A stretch of DNA of 64,000 nucleotides from Aureliella sp046290675 (GCA_046290675.1 JBKAHA010000020.1:1-64000); one strand, 5' to 3'. Numbered from the stretch's first letter, positions 1-9,505 are shown. Made by a program: numbers and translations. The notes: generated from the sequence alone by a model not told the origin.

Positions 1-2
1 GG

Positions 3-281
3 CACTTTCCTCACTACAGCAATCATGGTTCCCAGAGTCCGGGCGGTGCTGTCCGATCCGGCCGTTACAAATTGCTGGAATATTACGAAAACGACACAGT
101 TCAGCTCTTTGATCTGGAGAGTGACATTGGCGAACAAAATGATCTTTCACAGGAACGACCTGCAGTTGTTGCGAAGCTGAAAAAGTTGCTCGATGATTGG
201 CGAAGAAGTGTCGACGCAAAAATGCCATTCCCAAAAACTGCAACTTCAAAGCCCGCACCGGGCGCTCGAGTATCGAATTGA
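3..281 (+). CDS. Sulfatase, C-terminal fragment (gene cut by window edge)
   Basis: The frame is open from the window edge and gives about 92 residues of a protein C-terminus. The run HYSNHGSQSPGGAVRSG followed by RYKLLEYYEN and then LFDLESDIGEQNDL is the typical end of planctomycete and Bacteroidetes sulfatases, where the last strands carry a 'G(x)RxGxYKLIE..ELYDLxxDxGExxNLA' pattern. Such enzymes hydrolyse sulfate esters, usually on algal polysaccharides, and are exported. The catalytic Cys/Ser region (CxPxR) lies outside the window, so the substrate and the activity cannot be judged. The stop is at 279-281. Confidence 0.85.
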   Translation, partial: HFPHYSNHGSQSPGGAVRSGRYKLLEYYENDTVQLFDLESDIGEQNDLSQERPAVVAKLKKLLDDWRRSVDAKMPFPKTATSKPAPGARVSN

Positions 282-369
282 CGGCAGCCTGCTTCCAATC
301 CACGCGGCCTCATGGCAGTTATACTGCGAGGGGCGACCGAGTGTCGCGGCGAAAAACTCACGAGTCCCT

Positions 370-398
370 ACGTCACTGAAATCTGACGTCACTGAAAT
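370..398 (+). repeat. 13-bp direct repeat before the next gene
   Basis: The sequence ACGTCACTGAAAT occurs at 370-382 and again at 386-398, ending just before the downstream gene. The spacing is 16 bp. It could be a regulator half-site pair or a chance slippage product. Nothing further supports a function. Confidence 0.4.
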
Positions 399-413
399 AT
401 GAGGATATCAATC

Positions 414-980
414 ATGCATTTGTTACGTTGCGGAACCGCTGTTTCTATCTTGGGATGCTTGCTACTTGTTTCCGTAGCCGACATAGCTGGTGCTCAGGAG
501 GAGCCACCGGGGAACTCCTATTCGGTTACGCTGTCTGAATACCGACTGAAGGAGCTAGACTCTACGAAAATCTCTGAGTCGAGCATCGTTCAGTTGATTG
601 CCACGTCGAAAGCAAAGCCAATAGAGACAATTTCGCTCACGACATTTGCCGGATCGGAAAGCGTGGTGCAGTTCGGACGCACCGTAAGCGTTACCGTGGG
701 ATTTAGTCAGCGAGGAGCGGCATCACAACGCGTTACGCAAGATCGACAAATTGGCTCGTTGCTCCAAATTACCGTCAATCCAAATGATGAATGGGCAGCG
801 GTGGAGCTTTCCTACGAGGCGTCGCGTCACGAAGGCGAGGGGACGGATGATTCTCCTCCCGAATTGACCAACACGAGAATTCAAACTAGCCAGATGCTCA
901 AATGGAACCAGCCAACGCTGATTGGTGGTACCAGTGCGGGAGAGACTTCTTACGTTTTCTTGACCGTTACCAAGCGGTAA
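414..980 (+). CDS. Secreted protein of unknown function with secretin-like C-terminal pattern
   Basis: 188 residues starting MHLLRCGTAVSILGCLLLV, a clear Sec signal peptide with a likely cleavage after Ala-Gly-Ala near residue 26. I chose ATG 414 rather than 399 because GAGG at 401-404 sits 9 nt before it. The mature part is rich in beta-strand, and its second half (QIGSLLQITVNPNDEW ... NTRIQTSQMLKWNQPTLIGG) weakly resembles the final strands of secretin domains, where an 'xxTR...G.tvviGG' pattern is usual. At this length it cannot be a complete secretin. The deaminase gene follows 13 bp downstream, so they may be co-transcribed. Function unknown. Confidence 0.7.
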   Translation: MHLLRCGTAVSILGCLLLVSVADIAGAQEEPPGNSYSVTLSEYRLKELDSTKISESSIVQLIATSKAKPIETISLTTFAGSESVVQFGRTVSVTVGFSQRGAASQRVTQDRQIGSLLQITVNPNDEWAAVELSYEASRHEGEGTDDSPPELTNTRIQTSQMLKWNQPTLIGGTSAGETSYVFLTVTKR

Positions 981-993
981 GGCAGGGCGCCTC

Positions 994-1491
994 ATGGAAA
1001 GTTTGTCTGACGAGTTAGCAATTAGGTTGATGGACGAGGCGATCGAGATCGCCAAATCGAATCCTCGTGCTCCGTTTGGATGCATCCTGTTTGATGTCAG
1101 CCTGAACCAGACCGTGGCCCGAGGAGTCAATAACTCGAAAGAAAACCCGTTGCTCCATGGGGAAATCGTAGCGATCAATTCTTACGCTGAAACCGGCCAT
1201 GATCGCTGGTCGGATCTAGCCCTCATTACGACGGCCGAGCCGTGCTGTATGTGCCAGGGGGCGATCCTTTGGAGCGGGATTGAGCAAGTCGTCTACGGTT
1301 CATCTATTGCGACTTTGAAGCAGCAGGGCTGGCGGCAGATCGACATTGCATCCGCGAGACTCGCCCAATTAAGTTGGAGAATGGATTTAGGCATTCGGCA
1401 AGGTATCTTGGAGGCCGAGTGTGATGCACTATTCCGCGAAGCAATGCAGGTGAAAGATTCGCAGGACCGCACCAATTCCGAGCGGAAGTAA
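994..1491 (+). CDS. Nucleoside deaminase (CDA/TadA-GuaD fold)
   Basis: 165 residues of the cytidine/deoxycytidylate deaminase superfamily. The zinc site is complete: H55-G-E57 supplies the first zinc ligand and the catalytic glutamate, and PCCMC at 83-87 gives C84 and C87. The spacing and the sequence around APFGC and TTAEPCCMC fit the TadA/guanine-deaminase branch better than classical cytidine deaminase. Likely reaction: zinc-dependent hydrolytic deamination of a free purine or pyrimidine base or nucleoside. A tRNA-editing role is less likely, because the TadA basic anticodon-binding tail is not obvious. ATG 994 is 13 bp after the preceding gene. Confidence 0.85.
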   Translation: MESLSDELAIRLMDEAIEIAKSNPRAPFGCILFDVSLNQTVARGVNNSKENPLLHGEIVAINSYAETGHDRWSDLALITTAEPCCMCQGAILWSGIEQVVYGSSIATLKQQGWRQIDIASARLAQLSWRMDLGIRQGILEAECDALFREAMQVKDSQDRTNSERK

Positions 1492-1517
1492 CGTTTTAGG
1501 CTCCTACGCTGGAGAGC

Positions 1518-3068
1518 TTATGAATGACGACCTTTGTATTTGCCAACGGTGCGTTTTCTCTTTTTTATTGGCAATGATCTATCCGGAGTGGCTTGATTGT
1601 ATAGCTCCTCATTCTTTGTAGCGGACGCGAAAAGATCAACGATTGGGAACGGGTAATCAACGCCCAAAGTACATCCGGCATCGGCCTGATTTTGACTGCT
1701 CATTTTCCATGGTTCATGGATGAATTCATTTGGAATATTTTCCAAGCATGGTAGCCAGTGCCTGATGTAGTGGCCGTCAGCGTCATAGTCACGTGATTGT
1801 TTAACTGTGTTGAACCAGCGAAATCCTCGTGCGTCATTGCCAACACCTGCTGCGTAGTTCCAGTTGCCGTAATTGCTGCAGGGATCATAGTCGATGAGCA
1901 TGGACTCAAACCACTCCGCTCCTATACGCCAGTCGACGCCTAAGTTCTTCGTCAGAAAACTGGCAACGTTCTGTCGCCCGCGGTTCGACATAAATCCCGT
2001 TGACGCCAGCTCTCGCATGTTCGCATCGATCAGGGGGAAGCCGGTTTGGCCTTCGCGCCAGCGATTGAAACTGTCCCACTCTCGATTCCAGGGGAGTCTC
2101 TGCTGACGAAGGCCTCCTACCTGGAAGACTTTGGGGCCGTGTTTGGCGACGATGAACGCAAAGTAGTCGCGCCAGAGCAGTTCGAAAGTCAGCCAATAAG
2201 TCGACTCGTTGGCAACCCGTTCTGACTCGTAACGCTGAACTTCGGCGTAGATCTGACGCGGTGAGATACAACCATGAGCTAGCCAAGGACTTAACTTCGA
2301 AGAATAGTCGCCCCCCAACATTCCGTTCCGCGTGATCTTGTAAGACCGCAGTAGATCTTTGTCCCAAATGTAGAACTGCAGTCGTTTCCACGCTTGGTTT
2401 TCACCGCCTTGGAATTCTAGTGCGGCTCGTCGGTCGTGGGTGCAATCCAGCTTGGCAAAGACGGACAGATCCTCGATTGCACGCGCACCCTCCGATATGG
2501 GCAGAGAGGCTTGAACAGGACTGCAATCGGGATCGAATTCGACGTCAACTGGTCGAGCAACTAAGAAGTCTGATTCAACTTCCTTCCGAAACTGGCTGAA
2601 TGTTTCGGGGAGATCCTGGACCGCGAACGGCAAAGCATCTTCCGAAATCAACGTGTTTGGACCACAGAGCCACAGGTCGCCTCCAGTCTTCTGAATCCGT
2701 CTCTGGACTCTACGCGTGATCGATTTTTCGTATGTCGCATACTCGCGTTGTGCATAAACGCAGTCGGCATTCGTTTTCGCCATGACCTTGGCGAGCACGT
2801 CCTCAGTGTCACCTTCGAATACGTATAACCGGGATCCCATCCGCCGAAGGTTATCATCGAGGTCCGTTAGGCATTGCAAAAGAAACTTGCGCCGAAATGG
2901 CCCCATTTTTTCGAATCCGCAAGAGGTGTTTGCGAACCAGAATGGGCCCAAGACAACGATCGGAATGACGAGAGCGGCTTCGGCTCGGGCAGCGTTGGCG
3001 GCTTGCAAAAGCGGTTCATTATCTTGGACCCTCAAATTGTTGCGGAACCAAACGATCTTATTCGGCAT
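1518..3068 (-). CDS. cry: DASH-type cryptochrome / photolyase-like flavoprotein
   Basis: 516 residues if translated from the ATG at 3068 (MPNKIVWFRNNLRVQDN), which matches the usual start of the family. The open frame extends 26 codons further upstream without family similarity. The N-terminal alpha/beta antenna domain is followed by the alpha-helical FAD-binding domain with WLAHGCISPRQI, WRDYFAF, GFPLIDANMRELASTG, NRGRQNVASFL and NWNYAAGVGND. The signature WFNTVKQSRDYDADG near the C-terminus is characteristic of the DASH subfamily, which binds FAD and methenyltetrahydrofolate and repairs cyclobutane dimers mainly in single-stranded DNA. A short basic tail (KKRKRTVGKYKGRH) follows. It converges on the deaminase gene. 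Confidence 0.92.
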   Translation of the reverse strand: MPNKIVWFRNNLRVQDNEPLLQAANAARAEAALVIPIVVLGPFWFANTSCGFEKMGPFRRKFLLQCLTDLDDNLRRMGSRLYVFEGDTEDVLAKVMAKTNADCVYAQREYATYEKSITRRVQRRIQKTGGDLWLCGPNTLISEDALPFAVQDLPETFSQFRKEVESDFLVARPVDVEFDPDCSPVQASLPISEGARAIEDLSVFAKLDCTHDRRAALEFQGGENQAWKRLQFYIWDKDLLRSYKITRNGMLGGDYSSKLSPWLAHGCISPRQIYAEVQRYESERVANESTYWLTFELLWRDYFAFIVAKHGPKVFQVGGLRQQRLPWNREWDSFNRWREGQTGFPLIDANMRELASTGFMSNRGRQNVASFLTKNLGVDWRIGAEWFESMLIDYDPCSNYGNWNYAAGVGNDARGFRWFNTVKQSRDYDADGHYIRHWLPCLENIPNEFIHEPWKMSSQNQADAGCTLGVDYPFPIVDLFASATKNEELYNQATPDRSLPIKKRKRTVGKYKGRHS

Positions 3069-3400
3069 CAGGGAAGCCCAGGGGAGACATGGCGGCAGCA
3101 CGACGGGATGCATGGTGAAACCACGAGACTTTAGGGAACCTTGCAAGGCCGGAGTGGTCCTTTTGCATGGATCGAGTCGTGGACCCTTTTCGTACAGATC
3201 CGCACGAGCCTATCGACACTGACTGGGCTCGTGACCCAGTGTGAATTGCGCGGCTCGTCAGGCAAAGCAAGGTGGTATATGATCCGGACAATTCACGCCC
3301 GAAGATTCGAGGGCGTGATCGTCTTGACGCAAAACAACGAACGAGCATTCTCGAGGCTCGTCCGTTTCAGGTTGTTCGAGCTTCTTGCTGGGATATACAG

Positions 3401-4750
3401 ATGGTTTGTTGGCTTCTTCGTCGTGACTTCCTGTGCAGCATCTTGATAACACTGGGAATCCAATTGACTGTGAATGGCCTCTTGCATGCCCAACAATCCA
3501 ACGAAGACATTGGGCATAAAACCAAGCTCAAGTGGTACCAGTCGCTTAATGAAGCGATTGGAGAGAGTCAGCGAACGGGCAAGCCCATTTTGATGGAGAT
3601 TCACGGCCGCCCGTGGTGTCCGCCCTGCGTTGTACAGGGGGAAAAGATCATGGATCGCGTCGAATTCGAATCGTGGGTTCGGGAGAAATTCGTTCTACTG
3701 GAAATTCAAGTCGGGGAAGGATACGCGTCTGACAAAGGCAACCCGATCTGGTACGAGCAATTCAAGAAGTATCAACTTCCGGGTATCCCGGCGACGGTAC
3801 TGCTCGACACCGATCTGAAAGCGATGGGAACCGTATTTCCTAAGCCGGATGTTTCTCAGTGGTTGGGAGCAGCCTCCAACATTCTTACAACTCACTCGGT
3901 GCGAGAGCAGAGTGCAAGTCGTAAACCGATCGCAGTGATTCCGTTTCGAACGACTCCAGCCGGCAATATCTCGGTGCCTGCTACTTTGGACGGTCGAATT
4001 GGGCTCAACTTGATGTTTCATACTGCTGTCAATGAAATTTCGCTAACGAAGGACACGACGACAAAGTATCCCGAATTGAAATTTGCAGGCGAGGTGGAAA
4101 GCACCTCTTGGGGAGGGCGATCGACCACACGGTTTGCCAAATCCCGTCTCGCGATCGGCGATCTTGATGCGGAGGAAATCACTTTTTTCGAGGACGTGAA
4201 TTCAGGTGCTGGCACAGATGGCAAATTCGGACCCGAGCAACTGCGAACGAGAGTTTTTGAGGTCGATTTTGGCGAGCGGCAGATACGATTACTGCGGAGT
4301 GTTCCCGCCGATATCGCGAGTCAGCAGTCCGGGTGGCGGAAACATAAACTGCAAATTGAGTCTGGCATGATGTTGGTTACAGCAGAACTTAGCTCCGAGC
4401 AGCATGAGGCCACGGCAGATTTCATGTTGCACTCAGGCTACAGTGGTTTTGGGTTGGTCGGCGACAAGTTCGCTTCCCAAACACCATGGTTGAGCACGCT
4501 CGCTGTTGAGAGTGAAAGCTCATTGAAAGACTCTGCAGGAAATCAGCTGATAACGAAACTGGTCCATGTTCCGGAGTTTCGACTTGGGGATGAGATCGTG
4601 GAGTCAGCGCCGATTTCGTTCTTTGACGGCGCCCTCGGGAAGCGGCAATTCAACGTTTTGGGGTGCGACTTCATGAGTCGTTTTAGCTGGTGTTTCGACA
4701 CGGAGAACGGGTTTGTTTACTGCAAAGGGAACTCATCGGGCGAGGATTAG
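3401..4750 (+). CDS. Secreted thioredoxin-fold protein fused to a retropepsin-like region lacking its catalytic Asp
   Basis: 449 residues from ATG 3401. The first ~30 residues form a signal peptide or anchor (MVCWLLRRDFLCSILITLGI). Residues ~40-160 are a thioredoxin fold with WCPPC at 72-76 and the cis-Pro loop YQLPGIPATVLLD, so it is a likely periplasmic disulfide oxidoreductase. From ~180 on the pattern is that of a bilobed retropepsin-like (aspartyl protease) region, ending in NVLGCDFMSRFSWCFD, the usual 'lGxDfLsrf' element. Where the two catalytic DTG/DSG triads should be there is F-H-T-A (~207-209) and L-H-S-G (~344-346). Both Asp are absent, so the region is probably a non-catalytic binding module. 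Confidence 0.7.
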   Translation: MVCWLLRRDFLCSILITLGIQLTVNGLLHAQQSNEDIGHKTKLKWYQSLNEAIGESQRTGKPILMEIHGRPWCPPCVVQGEKIMDRVEFESWVREKFVLLEIQVGEGYASDKGNPIWYEQFKKYQLPGIPATVLLDTDLKAMGTVFPKPDVSQWLGAASNILTTHSVREQSASRKPIAVIPFRTTPAGNISVPATLDGRIGLNLMFHTAVNEISLTKDTTTKYPELKFAGEVESTSWGGRSTTRFAKSRLAIGDLDAEEITFFEDVNSGAGTDGKFGPEQLRTRVFEVDFGERQIRLLRSVPADIASQQSGWRKHKLQIESGMMLVTAELSSEQHEATADFMLHSGYSGFGLVGDKFASQTPWLSTLAVESESSLKDSAGNQLITKLVHVPEFRLGDEIVESAPISFFDGALGKRQFNVLGCDFMSRFSWCFDTENGFVYCKGNSSGED

Positions 4751-4849
4751 CCTGTGGATAGAGCGAGTTGATGGTCTTGCCATCCTGTTGAATAGCAAGT
4801 TGATGCTTGCTTGTATTATTTGTCTCCTGAGTATCCCCGTGACGGCCAT

Positions 4850-5629
4850 ATGATCCATTCGAACGAAGAGAATTTGGGCGCCAGTGCCTTTGAACAAGTT
4901 GCTTCTGGAGTCTACCGCTGTACTGAACCCGAAACGATTTGGGAGGCGATCCAATATGCTGTTCGCAATGAGTTGATGGTCAAGAATCCGACTATCATGA
5001 TTCTCTTCATTCGCATCGCTGAAGTGTATTCAGCCGTCCGAGAAGACTTAGTCGTTCGTCAGTCTGGTGCTGCAGGGAAGGAAGCTTCGGCCATCCAATT
5101 GATTCTGGAGCCGCCCCTGGAATTACGCGATGCGGCCTATCTTCCAAACGCGATCAAATCTCCGGGAGAGATGGATCTGTGTTGGGGTGAGTTTCTGGTG
5201 ACCGGCTCAACTGAAGTTGTTCAACGAGTGATCGCAGTTCTTGATCGCGAGGACCTGACGCGAAAGTTCATCGATGAACAACTGCAGACATTGGGAGCAG
5301 AGTCTGTTGTTCTAAGCGACACCGAAAGAACTACGTTAGCACAAGTTGGAATTACGTTGGGGCTAGAAGCAGATCAGGGACCAGATGTGGTCCTTTCCGA
5401 TGGTGATGTCGATATCTTGCTTTGGTTCGGTGTAAAGAATGGTAACGACGCCTGTCGCAAGATTTTACACGCCATGCCAGAGTCGACTCAGGTTCATTTG
5501 GCGAGCAAGGGGGCGGCAGTTTGGTCTCTGCAAGCCAACGCTCAACAGCATGGATCCATCCGGTTGCTGTGCGAAGAGGCTGCGAGCCGTCCAGGCGGAT
5601 TCGGTCGCCAGTTGATCCGCCCAAACTAG
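4850..5629 (+). CDS. Protein of unknown function
   Basis: 259 residues from ATG 4850; a TTG at 4811 in the same frame is also possible. There is no signal peptide, membrane segment or known catalytic motif. The sequence is acidic and looks like a soluble alpha/beta protein. It has a central segment PPLELRDAAYLPNAIKSPGE and a C-terminal half (SVVLSDTERTTLAQVGITL onward) that resembles general enzyme-fold secondary structure without a diagnostic signature. It lies ~100 bp after the thioredoxin fusion gene in the same direction. I do not recognise it. Confidence 0.55.
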   Translation: MIHSNEENLGASAFEQVASGVYRCTEPETIWEAIQYAVRNELMVKNPTIMILFIRIAEVYSAVREDLVVRQSGAAGKEASAIQLILEPPLELRDAAYLPNAIKSPGEMDLCWGEFLVTGSTEVVQRVIAVLDREDLTRKFIDEQLQTLGAESVVLSDTERTTLAQVGITLGLEADQGPDVVLSDGDVDILLWFGVKNGNDACRKILHAMPESTQVHLASKGAAVWSLQANAQQHGSIRLLCEEAASRPGGFGRQLIRPN

Positions 5630-6217
5630 CTGGCGCGTTAGGAATCCGATTCCCGCAACACGGATTCAGCCCCGCGCTTCCAGATCTCACTTGGGTCGTT
5701 GGCGACTGTTGGTATTTCCTCGGTCTGCCACCGGGGATCTGGTGACCGGAACGAGTTGTATCGGTTTCTCACTCCGTAGATCATGAACAGGCAATCGTCA
5801 CGGTCTGGTATTGGAGCTGACGCATCGTGTCGGATGGCAGTGTGATCCAGACCTCCGGCAAGTAATTGCCTTCGGGATGAGGTCTTGAAGATGCGAGGAC
5901 GAATGCAGCGGTTAAAGCGAACAAATCAATGCACTCGATAAAGAGGGCGGTGGCATAACTCGCATTCAAGACTTGCAACGCCGCGTTCGGCGACAAATCT
6001 GCAGTGAAACGAATCCAATGAAACGAATTCAGTGAAACGAATCCAATGAGACAGATTCAATGAAACTGGCTGCAGATCGACCTCGTATCCGTGGAATGCG
6101 GACTGCTAGCCACGCTCCATGGCTTGCTGGTTCCAGTTGGATTTTCGGCTCCCGATTCTGTATTTTAGGTGAAAGCGAGGGCGTCAAGGTCGAGCAACGG
6201 ATTTGGTGGGTTACACG
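5630..6217. other. Intergenic region before the kinase gene
   Basis: Nearly 600 bp without a convincing gene. A 71-codon minus-strand frame at 5781-5996 is open but has no ribosome site or family similarity that I can see. The only clear structure is the 14-bp tandem repeat at 6004-6066. Confidence 0.5.
6004..6066 (+). repeat. 14-bp tandem repeat, about 4.5 copies
   Basis: Consecutive units are GTGAAACGAATCCA, ATGAAACGAATTCA, GTGAAACGAATCCA, ATGAGACAGATTCA and a partial ATGAAAC. The units differ at one to four positions. The array lies ~150 bp upstream of the Ser/Thr kinase start and could be a spacer, a variable-number repeat or a regulator-binding array. Confidence 0.8.
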
Positions 6218-8443
6218 ATGAATGAGTCTGAAATTATTGCGCGAGTGACTGGGGAAGCCGATCCGGATCGGCGCCGCCGCTTGATGCGAGAACTCTGTGG
6301 AGACGATACCCAACTACAAGATCGGATGGAGAAGTTGCTGTCGTTGGATGATCCACCAGCCACTTTGTTGAAGTATCCCAATGGGGCACCAGGTCAGATC
6401 GCGAGCGATACGGCCTCGTTTGTTGGCGGCCCATCTTTGCCCGAATCCGGAGGACAAATTGGCTCCTACAAGTTGCTCCAGGAAATCGGCGAAGGCGGCA
6501 TGGGGCTCGTTTTCATGGCGCAGCAGATCGAACCCGTGCGCCGCCGCGTTGCGTTGAAAGTGATCAAGCCCGGGATGGATTCACGCCAAATCGTGACGCG
6601 TTTCGAGGCAGAGCGTCAAGCCCTCGCCGTCATGGAGCATCCCAATATCGCCAAGGTGCTGGACGCAGGAACGACGGATGATGGTCGACCGTACTTTGTG
6701 ATGGAGTTGGTCAACGGAAAACCCATCACGGAGTATTGCGATGAAGAAAGGCTTACGACCGAGCAGCGACTGAAGTTGTTCACTTCGGTATGTAGGGCGG
6801 TTCAACATGCACATCAAAAAGGCATCATTCATCGAGACCTCAAGCCCAATAACATTTTGGTCGCCGAATTTGATGGCGAGCCGGTAGCCAAGGTCATTGA
6901 CTTTGGTATCGCCAAAGCCACTGGTCAACAACTTACGGAAAAGACACTCTTTACCGAGTTTGGCCAGGTCGTCGGCACAATTGAGTACATGAGCCCGGAA
7001 CAATCACGGCGCAATCAACTGGACGTCGATACCAGATCGGATGTCTATTCTCTTGGCGTTGTACTCTATAAGTTGCTGACGGGAGAAACACCGTTCGGCT
7101 CAGAGAGGCTAAAGAACGCTGCTTGGGATGAAATCATGAAAATCATTCGTGAGGAAAACCCACTGCGCCCTAGCGTCCGAGTTGGCAGTAGCGCAACGTT
7201 GCACCAGATTGCACGCGATCGGGGCGTTGCAGCCGCGCGTTTGCCGTCCCAAATTCGCGGTGACTTGGATTGGATTGTTTCCAAGTCGCTTGAAAAAAAT
7301 CGTGATCGACGTTACCAGTCGGCGTCCGCCTTGGCAGACGATATCAATCGGCATCTTCGTGAAGAAACCGTGCTGGCCGCCCCTTCGAATTCGCTCGATC
7401 GGTTCGTGAAGTGGTTTCGACGAAACCCGAAAAGCGGTGGTGCACTGATTGCCGTGCCGGTTTTGCTTGGGCTGTTGCTGTATTTGGGGGTTCGTACCTC
7501 GAACGAGATGAGATGGCGTGACGCGCGACTCGCGGAAGCTGTGAATGCGGCACAGTTCGCATTGGATCGCGCTCAAGCTACAGTCATTGGTGATGAAGGA
7601 AACTGGGAAGCTGCCACCGCTCGCACCGACAAAATCTCAAGCATGCTGGAAGGTAACCAGTTTCTTGCTCGTGAAGCCCGCCAATCAGCAGAAGCGTTTC
7701 TGTTGGAGTTTCGGCACCAGAAATCGGAGCGCGCGCTAGCTTCTCAAATCGAAGACATCGTGATCCGAGGCGCTTCGGATAAGTCGCTCGAGAGTTGGCA
7801 GGACATGGAAGTCCAAATACGCGAGTTCTTTGCAGACCACGGCTTCGATCTTGAGGAGAGTAGTCCGGCTGAAATCGGTGAAAAAATCCGCGCCGATCGT
7901 TCAACAACTCTGTGGATAGACCTACTGGAGCTTTGGATTGGAACTCGTGGCCAAATTGCTATGATCGGCGGGCCTGAGCTCGATATTGACGAAATGCAGC
8001 CTTGGGCGCGTGTCATGTACGACGCAGACAAGGACCCAGTTCGTACCGGCATCCGTAAGTTCCTGTATACGAGGCCACGAGAACGCGAAACTCTCGACGA
8101 TGCGATTGCTGGCGTCGAAATTGCCTCACTTTCCCCACGCACCATTGCGTGGATCGGAACCAGCTATCTCACCGTGGACGATGCAGAGCGATGTAACGAG
8201 ATCATGCAAAAGGGTCTCGACTTATATCCTCGTGATGTCCTTCTGACGCACGACTATGCGTGGGCGATGACCTATCAAGAGCGATACCAGGAGGCCGCCA
8301 GGTTGTTTCATCGATGCCTGGTGCTTCGCGATGATGTTCCAGGGCTTTGGATCAGTTTGGCCAGTACACTGAACAAGCTCGGGGAAACCGACGCGGCGAA
8401 AAACGCGGAGCAAAAGGCAGAACAGCTAACCGCTGGTTTGTGA
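6218..8443 (+). CDS. Membrane-anchored Ser/Thr protein kinase with C-terminal TPR-like region
   Basis: 741 residues from ATG 6218; the open frame has an upstream TTG five codons earlier. Residues ~80-385 form a complete Hanks-type kinase: glycine loop GEGGMG (~91-96), VALKVIK with the ATP-anchoring Lys, catalytic loop HRDLKPNN (~205-212), DFGIAK (~228-233) and GTIEYMSPEQ in the activation segment. One hydrophobic helix at ~407-425 (ALIAVPVLLGLLLYLGV) should place the kinase in the cytoplasm and the remainder outside. The C-terminal ~300 residues are helical, with TPR-like pairs near the end (YPRDVLLTHDYAWAM, ERYQEAARLFHRCL, LNKLGETDAAKNAEQ). This architecture is common in planctomycetes. Targets are unknown. 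Confidence 0.93.
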   Translation: MNESEIIARVTGEADPDRRRRLMRELCGDDTQLQDRMEKLLSLDDPPATLLKYPNGAPGQIASDTASFVGGPSLPESGGQIGSYKLLQEIGEGGMGLVFMAQQIEPVRRRVALKVIKPGMDSRQIVTRFEAERQALAVMEHPNIAKVLDAGTTDDGRPYFVMELVNGKPITEYCDEERLTTEQRLKLFTSVCRAVQHAHQKGIIHRDLKPNNILVAEFDGEPVAKVIDFGIAKATGQQLTEKTLFTEFGQVVGTIEYMSPEQSRRNQLDVDTRSDVYSLGVVLYKLLTGETPFGSERLKNAAWDEIMKIIREENPLRPSVRVGSSATLHQIARDRGVAAARLPSQIRGDLDWIVSKSLEKNRDRRYQSASALADDINRHLREETVLAAPSNSLDRFVKWFRRNPKSGGALIAVPVLLGLLLYLGVRTSNEMRWRDARLAEAVNAAQFALDRAQATVIGDEGNWEAATARTDKISSMLEGNQFLAREARQSAEAFLLEFRHQKSERALASQIEDIVIRGASDKSLESWQDMEVQIREFFADHGFDLEESSPAEIGEKIRADRSTTLWIDLLELWIGTRGQIAMIGGPELDIDEMQPWARVMYDADKDPVRTGIRKFLYTRPRERETLDDAIAGVEIASLSPRTIAWIGTSYLTVDDAERCNEIMQKGLDLYPRDVLLTHDYAWAMTYQERYQEAARLFHRCLVLRDDVPGLWISLASTLNKLGETDAAKNAEQKAEQLTAGL

Positions 8444-8798
8444 GAGACGAAGCTGTTGCGCGAGCAAGAGTTCCCAATGTGTTCCTACACAGCGTTCCAA
8501 CAAGAGAAGGCAAGCAAGCGAAGTTTGTCGTGAGTTCGCTCGAGTAAAGTCGAATTTCCCCGACCCCCAACCGGCGTCATCTGTTACCCCAAAACTGGGT
8601 GCAGCGGCCGTGGTTAGAATTGCCTGAGCATCGTTCGACGACCGCAGGGGCGACGCGTGACTAGTAGGAACTGAAGACGAAAACCGACTCAATCCCTTTT
8701 GGGTAAGCCAGCGACAAGAGCCCAAAAATCACGCAATATGGCGACTTTGGCGGGCTGGCGTAGAAAAAGCCGCCGCCTGCAAAGGTCGAACTCACGGG
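8444..8798. other. Intergenic region between convergent genes, no gene seen
   Basis: 355 bp between the kinase stop and the converging secreted-protein gene. The open frames here overlap one another and show no signal peptide, ribosome site or family pattern. I see no clear terminator hairpin. Confidence 0.5.
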
Positions 8799-9440
8799 TC
8801 ACCGCATTAGAGCCTTCAGGGTCTCTGTTTCTTCAGCGGTTGCATAATCGCTGAGAAGCTTGTTCTCAGTCTTCCCGTTCGGAAGTGTAATCGTGAACAT
8901 TGCCGCAGGCTTATCGGAGAAATACCATTTGCCGTCAAGTAACGCCCCGTCGTCGACGCGGTATGCTACCTTCCGCTTACCAGAAGTCAGCAGCACGATC
9001 TCGATGCTACTTGCAACCGTCTTACCTTGGATTTCAGATATGTTGCTCACGATGACGTCACTTACCGTTAGTGAGCTAAGATCGCCACACTCCTTAGCGA
9101 TTCCACGCCGTAGCATCAAATAGCTAACTCGGATCAATTTGTCGCGTTTTTCAACGTAGGCCTTAATCTGCTTCAACTGTTCTGCCGATGGCTTCGGGGC
9201 ACCAGGCGGCAAATTACTCAGCGCAGCTTCCATCTCCTCATATCCAAGCCAACACGCGACATAGTCGTCAGCTTTGCTTGAACGAACGGACTTGAGAAAA
9301 CGCTTTCCAAGCGCATTTCTTAGGGATTCATCTTCGGTCGTATTCGGCCTCGAACCAGCACTACGCGTTTGAGCGCGACCATTGCTTGGAACAAAAATGC
9401 AAACGTACAAAACCAAGCAAAATATCAAAAAGCTTCTCAT
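8799..9440 (-). CDS. Secreted protein of unknown function
   Basis: 213 residues from ATG 9440 (MRSFLIFCLVLYVCIFVPS), an evident signal peptide; the frame extends 11 codons upstream. The mature protein has an amphipathic helical half (RNALGKRFLKSVRSSKADDY ...) followed by a beta-rich half with GKRKVAYRVDDGALLDGKWY and KPAAMFTITLPNG. The second half looks like the small NTF2/lipoprotein-like domains often found in planctomycete secreted hypotheticals, but I cannot assign a family. It is the last in a run of short exported proteins on this strand. Confidence 0.65.
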   Translation of the reverse strand: MRSFLIFCLVLYVCIFVPSNGRAQTRSAGSRPNTTEDESLRNALGKRFLKSVRSSKADDYVACWLGYEEMEAALSNLPPGAPKPSAEQLKQIKAYVEKRDKLIRVSYLMLRRGIAKECGDLSSLTVSDVIVSNISEIQGKTVASSIEIVLLTSGKRKVAYRVDDGALLDGKWYFSDKPAAMFTITLPNGKTENKLLSDYATAEETETLKALMR

Positions 9441-9505
9441 TGCGATGTGCCTGATACAGAACGTCGGCGACAACCAGGTCGCCCTAGATGATCTTCACGC
9501 CCGGA

